Of a stretch of 64,000 nucleotides of DNA, positions 53,822-61,872 are shown piece by piece. Source of the DNA: Natronosalvus rutilus (GTDB lineage: Archaea; Halobacteriota; Halobacteria; Halobacteriales; Natrialbaceae); assembly GCF_024204665.1 (NCBI RefSeq), contig NZ_CP100355.1, forward strand, positions 744,001 through 808,000, in the 5' to 3' direction. How positions within the stretch are numbered: position 1 is the first letter of the stretch; every line of letters begins with the position of its first letter. The notes below the pieces were generated by a model that was given only the letters and a program-made list of their open reading frames with translations, was not told where the DNA came from and ran no database searches. Both the position numbers and the translations under genes were made by a program.

Positions 53822-53971
53822 GGCTGAACCGACCTCGAGGCCGGCCGAACGGGCGCCAGTAATCCCGTATTGTGCCCGACGCAAGGCGATTTTTCGTCCT
53901 CGTAAGCCGGGGCTACTATACCCCTTTTCCAATAGAAGCGCTTTAGGGGACGTAACTCCTTGTCCGTCTGT

Positions 53972-54574
53972 ATGTCCCAGCGACAGGGCGCAGACCTCTC
54001 CTACGAGGACGGGGCGCGTGCAGTCGAACTCGCACGCGAATCCGTCGAATCCTACGTACGGCACGGCCAACGAGAACACCCGGGAAGCATGCGCGAGACC
54101 TTCTACGAGCGCACCGGCGCGTTCGTCCGGCTCGAATCAACCCGCGGTCGGGGCAGCCTCCGGGGCTGTGCCGGCGGCTATCGCTCGGGTGAACAGCTCG
54201 GTCACGTCATCGTCGACGCGGCGATCGAAGCCGCGAGCGACGACTCCTGTGGCTCGGAGGTGACGCCCTCGGAACTCTCGAACCTGACCGTCTCGGTCTG
54301 TACGGTTCGGAACATCCTGCTCACCGACGACCCGCTCGAGGACCTCGAACTCGGAACCCACGGCGTCGCCATCGACGGCGGCGGCAACGCGGGGTGGCTC
54401 TACCCGACGATTCCAGTTGAGAACGGCTGGAGCGCCCGCGAGTACCTCGACCGAACGTGCCGCAAGGCCGGACTCCCCCCGACGGCCTGGCAGGACGACG
54501 ACGTCGTCGTCACCCTCTTCGAGGGACAGGTCTTCCGCGAGCGCTCGAGCGACGGGAGCATCGAAGAACTGTAA
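53972..54574 (+). CDS. AMMECR1 domain protein
   Basis: 200 residues from the ATG at 53972. AMMECR1 signature region LRGCAGGYRSGEQLGHVIVD (a Cys-centred, highly conserved motif) and the C-terminal part IDGGGNAGWLYPTIPVENGW, AREYLDRTCRKAGLPPTAWQ. Function is unknown across archaea and eukaryotes; the conserved Cys suggests enzymatic or redox chemistry. It stands between two M32 carboxypeptidase genes on the same strand, 150 and 227 bp away. Confidence 0.9.
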   Translation: MSQRQGADLSYEDGARAVELARESVESYVRHGQREHPGSMRETFYERTGAFVRLESTRGRGSLRGCAGGYRSGEQLGHVIVDAAIEAASDDSCGSEVTPSELSNLTVSVCTVRNILLTDDPLEDLELGTHGVAIDGGGNAGWLYPTIPVENGWSAREYLDRTCRKAGLPPTAWQDDDVVVTLFEGQVFRERSSDGSIEEL

Positions 54575-54801
54575 CGTCTCCCGTCGCGTCCGTCTGGTTC
54601 GATGTGGCCCGCGCTCGGTGCCCACTCGCCGGACAAACGCACGTCGGAGGTGGCGCCTTCGGGAGGCGTCCACCAGGGGAGGGGGACACTACTCTTTTCA
54701 TAGCGAGCGGCGCATCGATGAATCGCATCTGACGCGTCGCCTGGCGCGTCGAGTCGACCCGAGGATTTACTATCACTCACTCGAACATTTCGAGACGAAA
54801 T

Positions 54802-56355
54802 ATGGCAACTGTTGACGAGACTGCCATCGACCCGTCGGATGCCTACGATCGGCTTCTCGAGCGATCCGAGAAGCTGACGAACCTCCGGATGGCGTCGATG
54901 GCGCTGGGGTGGGATCAACGGGTGATGATGCCCGAAGGGGGAACGCCGGCGCGAGCGGGGCAACTGTCGACGCTCTCGTCGCTCGGACACGAACTCCTGA
55001 CCGCCGACGAGGTGGCGACGTGGCTCGAGGCGCTCGAGTCCGATGGGGTGACGCGGGATACGGGTAACGCCGAATCTGCGGACGGCCTCACCGACGAGCA
55101 GGCGGCGGTCGTCCGCGAACTCCGCCGGGAACACGACCGGGCGGTCGACGTCCCAGCCGACCTGATCGAGCGGTTGACGGCCCACCAGGCCGAGACCCAG
55201 CAGGTCTGGCAGGAGGCGAAGGCGGCCGACGACTTCGAGCGATTCGCGCCGGCGCTCGAGGAACTGATCGCCCTCCATCGCGAGCGCGCGGCGGCGATCG
55301 ACCCTGCAGAGAACCCCTACCGGGTGCTCTACGAGGATAGTTTGCCGTACCTGCCGCTCGAGACGGTCGAGCGCATCTTCGACGAGTTGCGCGAGCATCT
55401 CGTTCCACTGATCGACGAGATCCAGGACCGGGGCCGCGAGCTGCCGACGCCGTTCGCGGGCCACACCTACGACGAGGAGACCCAGATGGCGCTCTCGGAG
55501 GCCGTCCTGGACGTGCTCGGCTACGACCGCACGCACGGCCGTCTCGACACGGCCCCCCACCCGTTCATGTCGGGCAACCAGTTCGACGCTCGGATCACGA
55601 CTCGCTTTCGGGAGGACGACCCGCTCGACGCGCTGACGGCGACGATCCACGAGTTCGGCCACGCGACGTACCAGCTCGGCCTCCCGAAGGATCAGTACGG
55701 AACTCCGCTCGGCTCCTCGCTCTCCTCGGGCGTCCACGAGTCCCAGTCTCGCTTCTGGGAGAACCACGTGGGCCGGACGAGGGCGTTCTGGGAGCTGATT
55801 CTCCCCACCGTCAAGGAGCACTTCCCGCACCTCGAGGACGTGACCGTCGACGAGGCCTACGCGGCGGTCAACCGGATCTACCCCGACAACCTGATCCGGG
55901 TCGAGGCGGACGAACTCACCTACCACCTGCACGTCATCCTCCGGTGTGAGATCGATCGGGCGTTCGTCGAGGGAGATCTCGACATCGTCGACATCCCAGA
56001 GGTCTGGAACGACAAGATGGATGACTACCTCGGGGTCCGACCGAAGACCGACGCCGAGGGCTGTCTCCAGGACACCCACTGGTCGTACGGCTTCGCCGGC
56101 TTCCAGGGGTACACCATCGGGAGCGTGCTCGCAGCCCAGCTCGACGCCGCGATGCGCGAGGACCTCGAGGTAGACGCGCTCGTCCGGGAGGGGGAGTTCG
56201 ACCCGCTGCGCGAGTGGATGACCGAGCACGTCCACCGCCACGGCCAGCGGTATCCGACCGAGGAGTTGATCGAGGTGGCGACGGGCGAACCGCTCACCGC
56301 CGAGTACTTCCTCGAGTACGTCGACGAGAAGTTCCGGGCGCTGTACGGGCTCTAG
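54802..56355 (+). CDS. M32 family carboxypeptidase (Taq type), copy 2
   Basis: 517 residues. Same motif order as copy 1: MALGWDQRVMMPEGGTPARA, DTAPHPFMSGNQFDARITTR, IHEFGHATYQLG, VHESQSRFWENHVGR and GCLQDTHWSYGFAGFQGYT. It differs by an insertion around residues 76-95 and elsewhere, so the two are old paralogues rather than a fresh duplication. Cytoplasmic; no signal peptide. Confidence 0.92.
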   Translation: MATVDETAIDPSDAYDRLLERSEKLTNLRMASMALGWDQRVMMPEGGTPARAGQLSTLSSLGHELLTADEVATWLEALESDGVTRDTGNAESADGLTDEQAAVVRELRREHDRAVDVPADLIERLTAHQAETQQVWQEAKAADDFERFAPALEELIALHRERAAAIDPAENPYRVLYEDSLPYLPLETVERIFDELREHLVPLIDEIQDRGRELPTPFAGHTYDEETQMALSEAVLDVLGYDRTHGRLDTAPHPFMSGNQFDARITTRFREDDPLDALTATIHEFGHATYQLGLPKDQYGTPLGSSLSSGVHESQSRFWENHVGRTRAFWELILPTVKEHFPHLEDVTVDEAYAAVNRIYPDNLIRVEADELTYHLHVILRCEIDRAFVEGDLDIVDIPEVWNDKMDDYLGVRPKTDAEGCLQDTHWSYGFAGFQGYTIGSVLAAQLDAAMREDLEVDALVREGEFDPLREWMTEHVHRHGQRYPTEELIEVATGEPLTAEYFLEYVDEKFRALYGL

Positions 56356-56446
56356 CGCTGGATCGGCCCGGTTTCGAACGGGCGCCGTGAGCGACCCTGT
56401 GTATGCCGGGCGAGTACTTCTTTCTCCAGCCGCCCCTGACTCGAGT

Positions 56447-57055
56447 ATGCGCGTCTCGATACCGGGGATGCCGGGCATCTACTACGACACCGACGCCGAA
56501 TCGACGGCGGTCACCCTCGCGCTCACTGCGGCGGGCCGCCGAGCGCCGAAACCGCACGGGTACGCCGTACAGGCGCTCCCGTACCTCTGGGGGTTCGACG
56601 TCGACCTCAACGACGTACCGCCGGACCACCCGCTACAGTATCTCCACCCGGACGGCGCCCGGAGTATCCAGGAGTTCGCGCCCGACGAGAACCTCGAGCG
56701 ACTCGCGGGCGACGCCGACCGACTCGGGCGAGTGCTGTGGGCGATCAACGAAGAGACGGAACGCGGTATCGAGCAACTGATCGGCAAACGGCGCGAGGAA
56801 GAGACTCGAGGGACGACGATCGAAATCGAGTCCGGTCGGCCTGAGGACCGCGACCGCGACCGCGACCGTGACCGAGGCCGAAATGGAGTTCAGAGCCAGG
56901 ATCAGGACCGAAATCGAGATCCGGGTGCGAAACGAACTCGCGCCGACGAGTTTGGAGAAGACGTCATCGAGCCCGGACCAGGACCCGACGCTGACGCTGA
57001 CGCCGACGTCGATCCCGACTCCAGCCACGACCCGGACTCCGATCCTCGAGCGTAG
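56447..57055 (+). CDS. Conserved haloarchaeal protein with repetitive charged tail
   Basis: 202 residues from the ATG at 56447. Residues 1-125 form a compact domain (MRVSIPGMPGIYYDTDAEST, YLWGFDVDLNDVPPDHPLQY, IQEFAPDENLERLAGDADRL). The rest is a low-complexity tail with RDRDRDRDRG and DADADADVDPD repeats, coded by slippage-prone dinucleotide and hexanucleotide repeats. Function unknown. The stop codon lies in the first unit of a 13-bp tandem repeat. Confidence 0.65.
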   Translation: MRVSIPGMPGIYYDTDAESTAVTLALTAAGRRAPKPHGYAVQALPYLWGFDVDLNDVPPDHPLQYLHPDGARSIQEFAPDENLERLAGDADRLGRVLWAINEETERGIEQLIGKRREEETRGTTIEIESGRPEDRDRDRDRDRGRNGVQSQDQDRNRDPGAKRTRADEFGEDVIEPGPGPDADADADVDPDSSHDPDSDPRA

Positions 57056-57103
57056 TCACTGTTCGTAGCCACCGCTCGTAGTCACTGTTCGTAATCACTG
57101 CTC
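57052..57103. repeat. Four 13-bp tandem repeats overlapping a stop codon
   Basis: GTAGTCACTGTTC, GTAGCCACCGCTC, GTAGTCACTGTTC and GTAATCACTGCTC follow each other exactly from 57052. The first unit contains the TAG stop of the preceding gene. Units 1 and 3 are identical, suggesting a 26-bp higher-order repeat. Confidence 0.8.
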
Positions 57104-57176
57104 GAGTTATTTCGCCAGAGAGAATCGCACGAGTATTGGCTGCCGTCGAACGGGCCGCCGAGAAAATCGCCTATAC

Positions 57177-58053
57177 CTACAGCCGCGGCAAGAACGCGTA
57201 CAACAGCAACCCGAACGCGAGGTGCTGGAGCATCGTTTGCTCGACGGTCGCTCGGACGTAGTCCTCGTCGGCGATGGCGTACTCCTTCGTACGGACCTTC
57301 GCGTGCATCGAGAGTACGCCCTCGTCCTCGAGCGCGTGGAGGCTCGGGTAGACCGTCCCGGGGCTGAGCTGGGCACCGAAGAGGTGCGTCAGGTCCGAGA
57401 GGAGTTCTTCCCGTGAGTTTCACCGTGAAGCGAGATGAGCATCAGGAGAATCTCGTCGAGGTTCTCCTTGATGATGGCGTCGTCGAACTGGACGTCGTCG
57501 GTCGGGAGCGCACTCGTGACCTCCGCCATGAGTTCGTCGAGTTCGCGCTTGACGGCGCGGCTGTCTTCTTTGGTCGTCCCGATTGTGATATGACCCACAA
57601 GCGCATACCGCGCCTTCAGGCGCGGGTCGAGCGGTAGGCCCGGAGCATCGTCCGGTATCGATGGTTGGTCTGGATTGCCATCGTAACCGTTTTGCTGTGG
57701 CCTGACGTCCCATAGGGTGCTACGAATACCGTGAGATGCCGTCCCCGAACCACAAAGGGTAGCGAACCAGCGGTGGTTCGCACGGCGATGACATGGGATT
57801 CGACGGGGCCTGTTTGACCGGGCCACAGCCCTATACAGGGGAGGAAACGAGAGTTCCTCCGGTATGCTGCCGGTTCCCCTTGAGTAAGGGTTGGAACCTC
57901 CAACGCCACGCCCGGCGGAAATCCGATGGGCGGATTCCACGTCCTTTAGGGCGTGGAGGAGGTCAAATCGTACTGTGCTGACTGCCCTGTCGCAGTCGCC
58001 GCGCTCGAGAACTGCTCGAGGACGGACTTCGTGCTGGGGTTTTGCTCACGCAT
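57177..58053 (-). pseudogene. PadR-type regulator gene, split by a PATE-like insertion and frameshifted
   Basis: Reconstructing the minus strand: the ATG at 58051-58053 gives MREQNPSTKSVLEQFSSAAT to about Tyr28 (57970). The gene then resumes at 57604 with ALVGHITIGTTKEDS, runs through a helical part to LISLHGETHGK, and needs one extra base near 57408 to continue as ELLSDLTHLFGAQLSPGTVY, then PSLHALEDEGVLSMHAK, ending at the TAG 57177-57179. The joined product is a PadR-like winged-helix protein of about 170 residues. Two separate lesions (insertion and 1-bp deletion) show it is dead. Confidence 0.75.
57605..57969 (+). mobile_element. 365-bp non-coding IS200/IS605-type element (PATE-like) inside a PadR gene
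   Basis: Left end with palindrome CCGCGCCTTCAGGCGCGG at 57608-57625. Right end with GGATTCC, palindrome CCACGTCCTTTAGGGCGTGG (57937-57956) and terminal GGTCAAAT, in the same style as the two IS1341 right ends in this window. No coding capacity. A further internal hairpin GGAGGAA/TTCCTCC near 57839-57860 suggests structured RNA. Haloarchaeal palindrome-associated elements (PATEs) fit in size and ends. Exact boundaries come from the host reading frame: bases flanking the element rejoin to give codons Tyr28-Ala. Confidence 0.7.
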
Positions 58054-58065
58054 TTTCGAACACCT

Positions 58066-58098
58066 GGAGGGGGAGGGGGGGGGGGGGGGGGAGGGGGG
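58066..58098 (+). repeat. G-rich tract with 17 consecutive G
   Basis: Runs of 2, 5, 17 and 6 G separated by single A residues (the 17-G run is 58075-58091). Prone to polymerase slippage and able to form G-quadruplexes. It lies 13-45 bp upstream of the PadR start codon on the template side. Confidence 0.8.
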
Positions 58099-58387
58099 TC
58101 ACGACCGAACGCATCACCTTCCCCACGCACGAGAGAAAGATTAAATTATTTTCATATATAATCGTAAATTATACAATAAAAAATCATAATGTACTAAAGA
58201 ACGTGGCCGATTTTTGCCTGTATAGAAACCACTTGCCTGATATCGTGATGTGTGGTATTGGCACTCAAATTGCGCCTGAGCGGCTTTACGGGCAATTTCG
58301 AGTCAATGGTTTACGATTGTAAATGCGGCCGCTCCGACAGTCGGCTCGCCAGACAATCGGCGTCGTCGAGAAGATGACGCTTCGCCG

Positions 58388-58525
58388 TCAGGAGAGGCTC
58401 GTCGCCTCGTCTCGGATGATGCTCACCATCTCGCTCGGCTGACTCGAGTCCTCCTCCTCGTCGTCCAGTCGGCGCTCGCCTTCGCGTCTCCAGGTGTGTG
58501 TCCTCCTCACACGGCGGCCCAACAT
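58388..58525 (-). CDS. Possible 45-residue protein
   Basis: ATG at 58523-58525, stop at 58388-58390. It encodes a basic start (MLGRRVRRTHTWRREGERRL), an acidic middle and PSEMVSIIRDEATSLS. The C-terminal part looks protein-like but there is no family recognition or promoter. It may be a relic or chance frame. Confidence 0.25.
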   Translation of the reverse strand: MLGRRVRRTHTWRREGERRLDDEEEDSSQPSEMVSIIRDEATSLS

Positions 58526-58572
58526 CTGCAGCCTTCGGAAGGGTTTACCCGTTGCACGCGATTGACTCGCGC

Positions 58573-60153
58573 ATGAAGATTCTGGTCACAGACCCCATCG
58601 ACGACGCGGGTCTGGACGTACTTCGCGACGCCGGCCACGAGGTCGAGACGGCCTACGAACTCGAGGGCGAGGCGCTCCTCGAGGCGGTTTCGACGGCACA
58701 CGGACTGATCGTGCGCTCGGGGACGGAGGTCACGCGCGGGGTCCTCGAGGCGGGCGAGAACCTCGTGATCGTCGGGCGGGCCGGTATCGGGGTCGACAAC
58801 ATCGACATCGAGGCGGCCACCGACGAGGGGGTCATCGTCGCCAACGCGCCGGAGGGGAACGTTCGCGCGGCCGCCGAGCACACGGTCGCAATGACGTTCG
58901 CCGCCGCCCGCTCGATCCCACAAGCTCACGCCCGCCTGAAGGACGGCGAGTGGGCCAAGAGCGAGTTCCTGGGGACCGAACTCAACGGCAAGACCCTCGG
59001 CATCGTCGGTCTTGGCCGGGTCGGCCAGGAGGTCGCGAAGAAACTCGACGCGCTCGGCATGGACCTCGTCGCCTACGACCCCTACATCTCCGAGGAACGC
59101 GCCGACCGCCTCGGTGCCGAACTCGTCGACCTCGAGACCTGCCTCGAGCGCGGCGACTTCCTGACGATCCACACGCCGCTGACCCCGGAGACGGAAGGGT
59201 TGATCGGCGACGCCGAACTCGAGCGTTTCGGCCACGGCTACCTCGTGAACGTCGGTCGCGGGGGCATCGTCGACGAGGACGCGCTCGCGGCGAAGGTCGA
59301 ACAGGGAGTGGTGGCGGGTGCGGCGCTCGACGTCTTCCGCGAGGAACCGCTTCCCGAAGACTCGCCGCTGCTGTTCGTCGAGGACGTCATCGTCACGCCC
59401 CACCTCGGGGCCTCGACCGAGGCCGCCCAGGAGAACGTCGCGACCTCGACGGCCGAACAGGTCGTCGCCGCCCTCGCGGAGGAGCCAGTCGCGAACGCGC
59501 TCAACGCGCCGTCGATCGACGAGAGCGCGTTCCCGCGCCTCGAGCCCTACATCAACATCGCCGAGACGGCGGGCAAGATCGCCGCCCAGGTGCTCGACGC
59601 CCGCATCGAGTCCATCGAAGTGCGCTACGAGGGCGACATCGCCGAGGAGGACGTCGAGTTCGTCACCGCCTCGGCGCTGAAGGGCGTCTTCGAACCGCTC
59701 GAGTGGCAGGTCAACGCTGTCAACGCCCCCCAGATCGCCGAGGACCGCGGCGTCGACGTGACCGAGTCCAAGAGCCGCCAGAGCGAGGACTTCCAGAGCC
59801 TGATCTCGGTGACGGTCTCGAGCGGCGACGACGCGATCACGGTCGACGGTACCCTGTTCGCGGGCAACGACCCGCGGATCGTCCGCATCGACGACTACCG
59901 CGTCGACGCCATCCCCCACGGGAAGATGGTCGTCACCCGGAACACGGACGAACCCGGCGTCATCGGTCTCATCGGGACCGTGATGGGTGCCCACGGCGTC
60001 AACATCGCAGGGATGTTCAACGCTCGTGAGGCCCACGGCGGGGAGGCGCTGACCGTCTACAACGTCGACGGCGAGGTGCCCGACGAGGCGAGGGAGGAAC
60101 TCGAGGCCGACGAGCGAATCATCAGGGTTCGGTACATCACGCTGAACGGGTAG
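58573..60153 (+). CDS. serA: D-3-phosphoglycerate dehydrogenase
   Basis: 526 residues from the ATG at 58573. N-terminal substrate domain, then NAD-binding GIVGLGRVGQEVAKKL, catalytic Arg in VNVGRGGIVDE, Glu in FREEPLPEDSP, and His in TPHLGAST. The long form continues with an intervening (ASB) domain and a C-terminal ACT domain (VTRNTDEPGVIGLIGTVMG). Catalyses the first step of serine synthesis; the ACT domain suggests serine feedback. Other ser genes are not in the window. Confidence 0.93.
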   Translation: MKILVTDPIDDAGLDVLRDAGHEVETAYELEGEALLEAVSTAHGLIVRSGTEVTRGVLEAGENLVIVGRAGIGVDNIDIEAATDEGVIVANAPEGNVRAAAEHTVAMTFAAARSIPQAHARLKDGEWAKSEFLGTELNGKTLGIVGLGRVGQEVAKKLDALGMDLVAYDPYISEERADRLGAELVDLETCLERGDFLTIHTPLTPETEGLIGDAELERFGHGYLVNVGRGGIVDEDALAAKVEQGVVAGAALDVFREEPLPEDSPLLFVEDVIVTPHLGASTEAAQENVATSTAEQVVAALAEEPVANALNAPSIDESAFPRLEPYINIAETAGKIAAQVLDARIESIEVRYEGDIAEEDVEFVTASALKGVFEPLEWQVNAVNAPQIAEDRGVDVTESKSRQSEDFQSLISVTVSSGDDAITVDGTLFAGNDPRIVRIDDYRVDAIPHGKMVVTRNTDEPGVIGLIGTVMGAHGVNIAGMFNAREAHGGEALTVYNVDGEVPDEAREELEADERIIRVRYITLNG

Positions 60154-60244
60154 TAGCCCGTTTGGCTGATTCGGATTCGTTTTCGGCCGTCGTCGCTCGA
60201 GTTGTCAGAAACGCTCATTTATCCCGCGCTTGGTGGCGTATACA

Positions 60245-61012
60245 GTGCAGCACCAGTCGAGTCACGCCGTTCTCGTCGGCGACCCCGTAATCTGCACCGA
60301 CGCACACGATCGACTCCTGGTCGACGCCATCGTCGCGACAGCGGCGGTCTCGGAGTCGATAGCGATTCGTCTCGAGCGGACACACTTCGAAGACGACTAC
60401 GTCGACGTAATTTCGCTGCTCGAGGACCGATTCGGCGCACGGTCTGACGGTGACGAGATCGTCTACGAGGTAGCCACCGACCGCGAGATTGGCGACGAAC
60501 TGACAGCACTGCTCACGATCGACTCCTGGCAGCGAGTGCACGCGCTCAGGTCGATTCGGCTCTTCCACGACGGTCGGTGCTGCCTCGAGTACGTTCCGGA
60601 ACACACGTCGTTCACCCTCGACGAAGACGCGAACCCCGCCGTAATTTCGGCCATTCGCGCGGCACTCGAGCCTCATCCGGCGGGCGTGTTCTCGACGGAA
60701 TCGTTCGTCGAGTGGGAGCACGGCGAGACGTCGTACCGCATCGCGCCGCCGTCGCTCTGTATCGGGAATACGTGCTTCGGCGTGCAGATGCTGGCCGGGA
60801 TGGAACCCGATTGCGATCGGTGCGTGATCGCGCTCTCCTGGCACGAGCCGTCGGCGGACGTTCTCGGGAACGTCCTCGAGAAAACGATCGGTCTCATCGG
60901 GGAGCCCCGCCCCGACGAACTCCGGTTCTCGTCGCTCGAATCGTTCGAGTCGGTGCGGGACGTCCTCGAGCGTATTACCGGGGTTACGGGTATCGACGGT
61001 TCTCCCCGCTAG
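60245..61012 (+). CDS. Hypothetical protein, about 255 residues
   Basis: Start uncertain: TTG 60230, GTG 60233 or GTG 60245. I take 60245 because the TTTATC box at 60218-60223 fits a leaderless message from there. The product is a soluble acidic protein (LLVDAIVATAAVSESIAIRL, YVPEHTSFTLDEDANPAVIS, DCDRCVIALSWHEPSADVLG) with several Cys. No family or motif recognised. The next gene is 65 bp downstream on the same strand. Confidence 0.6.
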   Translation: MQHQSSHAVLVGDPVICTDAHDRLLVDAIVATAAVSESIAIRLERTHFEDDYVDVISLLEDRFGARSDGDEIVYEVATDREIGDELTALLTIDSWQRVHALRSIRLFHDGRCCLEYVPEHTSFTLDEDANPAVISAIRAALEPHPAGVFSTESFVEWEHGETSYRIAPPSLCIGNTCFGVQMLAGMEPDCDRCVIALSWHEPSADVLGNVLEKTIGLIGEPRPDELRFSSLESFESVRDVLERITGVTGIDGSPR

Positions 61013-61077
61013 TTCGTCGTCCAGACTGTGTCTTCGGCCACCGCTACAATTATTGCATTCGATGGCTGATTAATTGC

Positions 61078-61242
61078 ATGGACTACAAGGATCTGGTCGT
61101 GACCGCGTCTGCCTTATTGGGCGGCGTTCTCGGGAGCACGGTCGGTGGAATTCTCGGACTCGGTGCGGGTATCGTCGTCGGTGCGGGGGTGAGTGCAGTA
61201 TGGGCGTACGAGACCGACCGACGAAATGCACAGGAAACGTAG
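61078..61242 (+). CDS. Small glycine-zipper membrane protein
   Basis: 54 residues: MDYKDLVVTASALLGGVLGS, then GILGLGAGIVVGAGVSAVWA and a short charged tail. The hydrophobic part has Gly every third to fourth position, as in the 25250 protein. Too short for many gene finders. Probably membrane inserted. Confidence 0.5.
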   Translation: MDYKDLVVTASALLGGVLGSTVGGILGLGAGIVVGAGVSAVWAYETDRRNAQET

Positions 61243-61331
61243 CAAGAGGGCGTAGTACGATCTCTCTATCGACCAGTCATGCTCTGGGTGCCTCCCGAAG
61301 AGTTATGTTTTTTGAATACGACACGTTTCCA

Positions 61332-61838
61332 ATGAACAGAAGGTGCGTACTCGCTCTCGTCGGAGCGAGCGCCAGTGTTCCGGGTGTATACGTCGCGTGG
61401 AACTGGTATCAAGCGCCGTCCCTGCCGGACGGAATGGACGTCGAAACGCTGTACGTTAGCGGAGACGTATTCGGCGAGCCAGTGCCGCCTGACCGCGACC
61501 TTGACTGGAGAGAAGAGCGATACAGGATTATCCGAGATGGGGAAACAGGGGCAGACAAGATCACCTTCGACGATTCTGCGATCACATTTGTCGAGGAAAC
61601 CGACTTCGACGCCTCGTCTCTCGTACTCGTCCAGACGGGAATGCAAACAGAGCCCAAGCTCGCACTCGAGGAAATCTCTCGCACCGGCGACGGGATTCAC
61701 CTCGACGTAACCGTCGAACATCCGTGGTGGCGGGGCGTGAACGACGACCTGGGAATCCACTCGCTGCTCGTCAGGGTCACTGACGAACGAGACGACGCCC
61801 TCGAGTCGGTTTCGGTGGCTATCGAGGGATACCTTTGA
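61332..61838 (+). CDS. Secreted or membrane-anchored protein sharing a domain with the 15.5-kb lipoprotein
   Basis: 168 residues from the ATG at 61332. N-terminal hydrophobic segment (MNRRCVLALVGASASVPGVY), with RR but no clear Tat consensus and no lipobox. The mature part has FVEETDFDASSLVLVQTG and later strands whose order resembles LIEETDLENEAILVVQTG of the lipoprotein at 15457-16527. Function unknown; probably outside the cell. Confidence 0.6.
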   Translation: MNRRCVLALVGASASVPGVYVAWNWYQAPSLPDGMDVETLYVSGDVFGEPVPPDRDLDWREERYRIIRDGETGADKITFDDSAITFVEETDFDASSLVLVQTGMQTEPKLALEEISRTGDGIHLDVTVEHPWWRGVNDDLGIHSLLVRVTDERDDALESVSVAIEGYL

Positions 61839-61872
61839 TGACGACCAGTGACGTCCACGACGGGTAGCACAC

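Larger units (their letters stand above)
58054..58572. other. Intergenic stretch: poly-G tract and AT-rich island
   Basis: Lies between the start of the broken PadR gene and serA. It contains a 17-G run with interrupted G runs on both sides (58066-58098), then a strongly AT-rich island (about 58138-58200) that contrasts with the GC-rich genome, and a weak 45-codon minus-strand frame at 58388-58525. No confident gene. Confidence 0.6.

Noticed and set aside
57052-57103. CRISPR array
   Set aside because: The 13-bp units are contiguous with no spacers, and no cas genes are in the window. The same holds for the arrays at 34069, 43436 and 25588.
58138-58320. Replication origin
   Set aside because: AT-rich, but I see no repeated origin-recognition-box motif and no orc1/cdc6 gene nearby.
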